Source: CAZFAT01 sp964517075
Lineage (GTDB): Bacteria > Acidobacteriota > Vicinamibacteria > Vicinamibacterales > SCN-69-37
Assembly (NCBI GenBank): GCA_964517075.1
Contig: CAZFAT010000324.1
Location: 1 to 7,394, forward strand
Reading direction: 5' to 3'
DNA length: 7,394 nucleotides
Shown: positions 6,535 through 7,394 of the stretch, in pieces
Layout: every line of letters starts with the position of its first letter
Position numbering within the stretch: position 1 is the stretch's first letter
The notes under the pieces: generated by a model
Databases searched by the model: none
What the model saw: the letters and a program-made list of their open reading frames with translations, nothing else
Told to the model about the DNA's origin: nothing
Translations under genes and position numbers: made by a program

Positions 6535-6553
6535 AAAACCCCCCCGTCGGGGG
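6535..6553 (-). terminator. Possible minus-strand rho-independent terminator
   Basis: Read on the minus strand, a CCCCC-GAC-GGGGG hairpin (6553-6541) is followed by two more G and then TTTT (6538-6535). The stem is short, with five G-C pairs and a three-base loop, and the T tract is only four long. No gene clearly ends here on the minus strand: the bases between this site and the kinase start give only low-quality readings. It may have come in with the rearranged material around it. The rest of 6500-6764 shows nothing recognisable beyond a tiny CCGT-AATA-ACGG dyad at 6692-6703. Confidence 0.3.
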
Positions 6554-6764
6554 CCTCGGGTTGAACAGCAGTCTGGCCGTGGCGCAGCCGACCCTTGTCG
6601 CGAATCGCCTGCTGCCCGATGCACTCTGCCAACGATGCCACCGCTCTCCCGCTCCTAGCGAACCGCACTTCACCGACCTGACGCGGAGCAGCCGTAATAA
6701 CGGTCTTTCCTCGGGAGTGGGTGGGCATCAGTGCGTTCGCCATGGTAGTAAGATGCCTTGGCCC

Positions 6765-7394
6765 ATGAAGTTGGAACCCGGCGCAACGCTCGGGCCCTAT
6801 CGGGTGGGCAGGTTGCTCGCGCGCGGCGGAATCGGCGAGGTCTACCGTGCCGAGGACACGCGGCTGAGCCGCGCTGTGGCGATCAAGGTCCTCTCGGACG
6901 AGATCGCCGACGAGTCGGACCGCCGTCGCTTCCAGCAGGAAGCACGGATGGCATCGGCGCTCAATCACCCGCACATCCTGACCGTTCATGACGTCGGCGA
7001 TGTCGGCGGCCGGCAGTACCTCGTCACGGAGTTCGTGGATGGCGGCACGCTGAGGGACTGGGCGCCGAGCGGCACCCGGAACTGGCGGCAAATCGTCGAG
7101 CTGCTGATCGGCGTGGCGGACGCCTTGGCTACCGCCCATGGCGCCGGGATTCTGCACAGGGACGTCAAGCCTGAGAACATCCTCATCGCGAAGACCGGGC
7201 ACGCCAAGCTGGCCGATTTCGGACTCGCCAAGCTCGACCAGCGCGCCGCAGGGGAAGCCGTCACCGGCGCGATGCCCGCCCACACGCGTCCGGGCATCGT
7301 CGTCGGAACCGTCGCGTACATGTCGCCGGAGCAGGCGGCCGGACAGCCGCTGGATGCGCGAAGCGACGTGTTCTCGTTCGGCATCGTGCTCTAC
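6765..7394 (+). CDS. Serine/threonine protein kinase, N-terminal 210 aa (runs off right edge)
   Basis: This is a Hanks-type (PknB-like) kinase domain that transfers phosphate from ATP to Ser/Thr. It opens MKLEPGATLGPYRVGRLLAR. It has the glycine loop ARGGIGEVYRAED, ATP-binding Lys41 (VAIKVL), helix-C Glu59 (FQQEARMASALNHPHI), hinge VTEFVDGGTL, catalytic loop HRDVKPEN (Asp133, Asn138), DFG at Asp151, the P+1 segment GTVAYMSPEQ (Glu189) and Asp201 in DARSDVFSFGIVLY, where the window ends. All key catalytic residues are present. The first loop glycine is alanine, a tolerated change. The ATG at 6765 is likely; an in-frame ATG at 6753 would add four residues, and neither has a good Shine-Dalgarno. 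TAAGAT (6749-6754) could be a -10 for a nearly leaderless message. In this lineage such kinases usually continue into a membrane segment and TPR or beta-propeller sensor domains, which lie outside the window. Confidence 0.95.
   Translation, partial: MKLEPGATLGPYRVGRLLARGGIGEVYRAEDTRLSRAVAIKVLSDEIADESDRRRFQQEARMASALNHPHILTVHDVGDVGGRQYLVTEFVDGGTLRDWAPSGTRNWRQIVELLIGVADALATAHGAGILHRDVKPENILIAKTGHAKLADFGLAKLDQRAAGEAVTGAMPAHTRPGIVVGTVAYMSPEQAAGQPLDARSDVFSFGIVLY

Noticed and set aside
6500..6660. Possible tRNA or attC-like site near GGGTTGAAC (6558-6566)
   Set aside because: No cloverleaf, anticodon arm or paired core sites could be built around it.
6273..7283. 336-codon minus-strand open frame opposite the kinase
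   Set aside because: The kinase on the plus strand has every catalytic motif. The antisense frame is a shadow; only its last part overlaps the inverted dehydrogenase fragment.

Overview
The window is GC-rich bacterial DNA, with strong G/C preference at third codon positions. Its gene families point to Acidobacteriota, probably class Vicinamibacteria. The best indicators are a compact PadR regulator overlapping by ATGA with an 'acidobacterial duplicated orphan permease' (ADOP), a serine/threonine kinase of the type abundant there, and an ankyrin protein with the characteristic N-terminal cap. This assignment is inference from gene families; there is no rRNA or other marker gene.

Layout. The left edge holds the first 34 codons of a secreted protein on the minus strand (1-104). 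A small coding-like ORF of unknown function follows on the minus strand (293-520). A stretch of about 440 bases without a confident gene leads to a 502-residue ankyrin-repeat protein on the plus strand (958-2466) with a near-perfect Shine-Dalgarno sequence. The next 550 bases contain no intact gene. They hold a degenerate GGTTC-type tandem repeat (2475-2563), a minus-strand relic of a sialidase/BNR-like protein (2675-2833) and the promoter region of the next operon.

The centre is a two-gene operon: padR (3017-3346) and an ADOP permease (3343-6045, 900 aa). PadR probably controls the promoter in front of it, and so the permease. The permease has two MacB-periplasmic/FtsX modules and no ATPase; no ABC ATPase gene is visible nearby.

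Downstream (6131-6499) lies the wreck of a zinc-free medium-chain (quinone-oxidoreductase-like) dehydrogenase. Its N-terminus and its Rossmann glycine motif are on the plus strand, with a piece that looks like the following segment inverted between them. A small minus-strand terminator-like hairpin (6535-6553) follows. The right edge is the first 210 codons of a Ser/Thr protein kinase (from 6765) with all principal catalytic residues.

Overall the intact genes are ordinary for the lineage. What stands out is that the PadR-ADOP operon is flanked on both sides by decayed gene fragments, suggesting a region of gene turnover. I found no CRISPR, tRNA, rRNA, transposase, toxin-antitoxin or recognisable defence system, and no convincing new multi-gene system.
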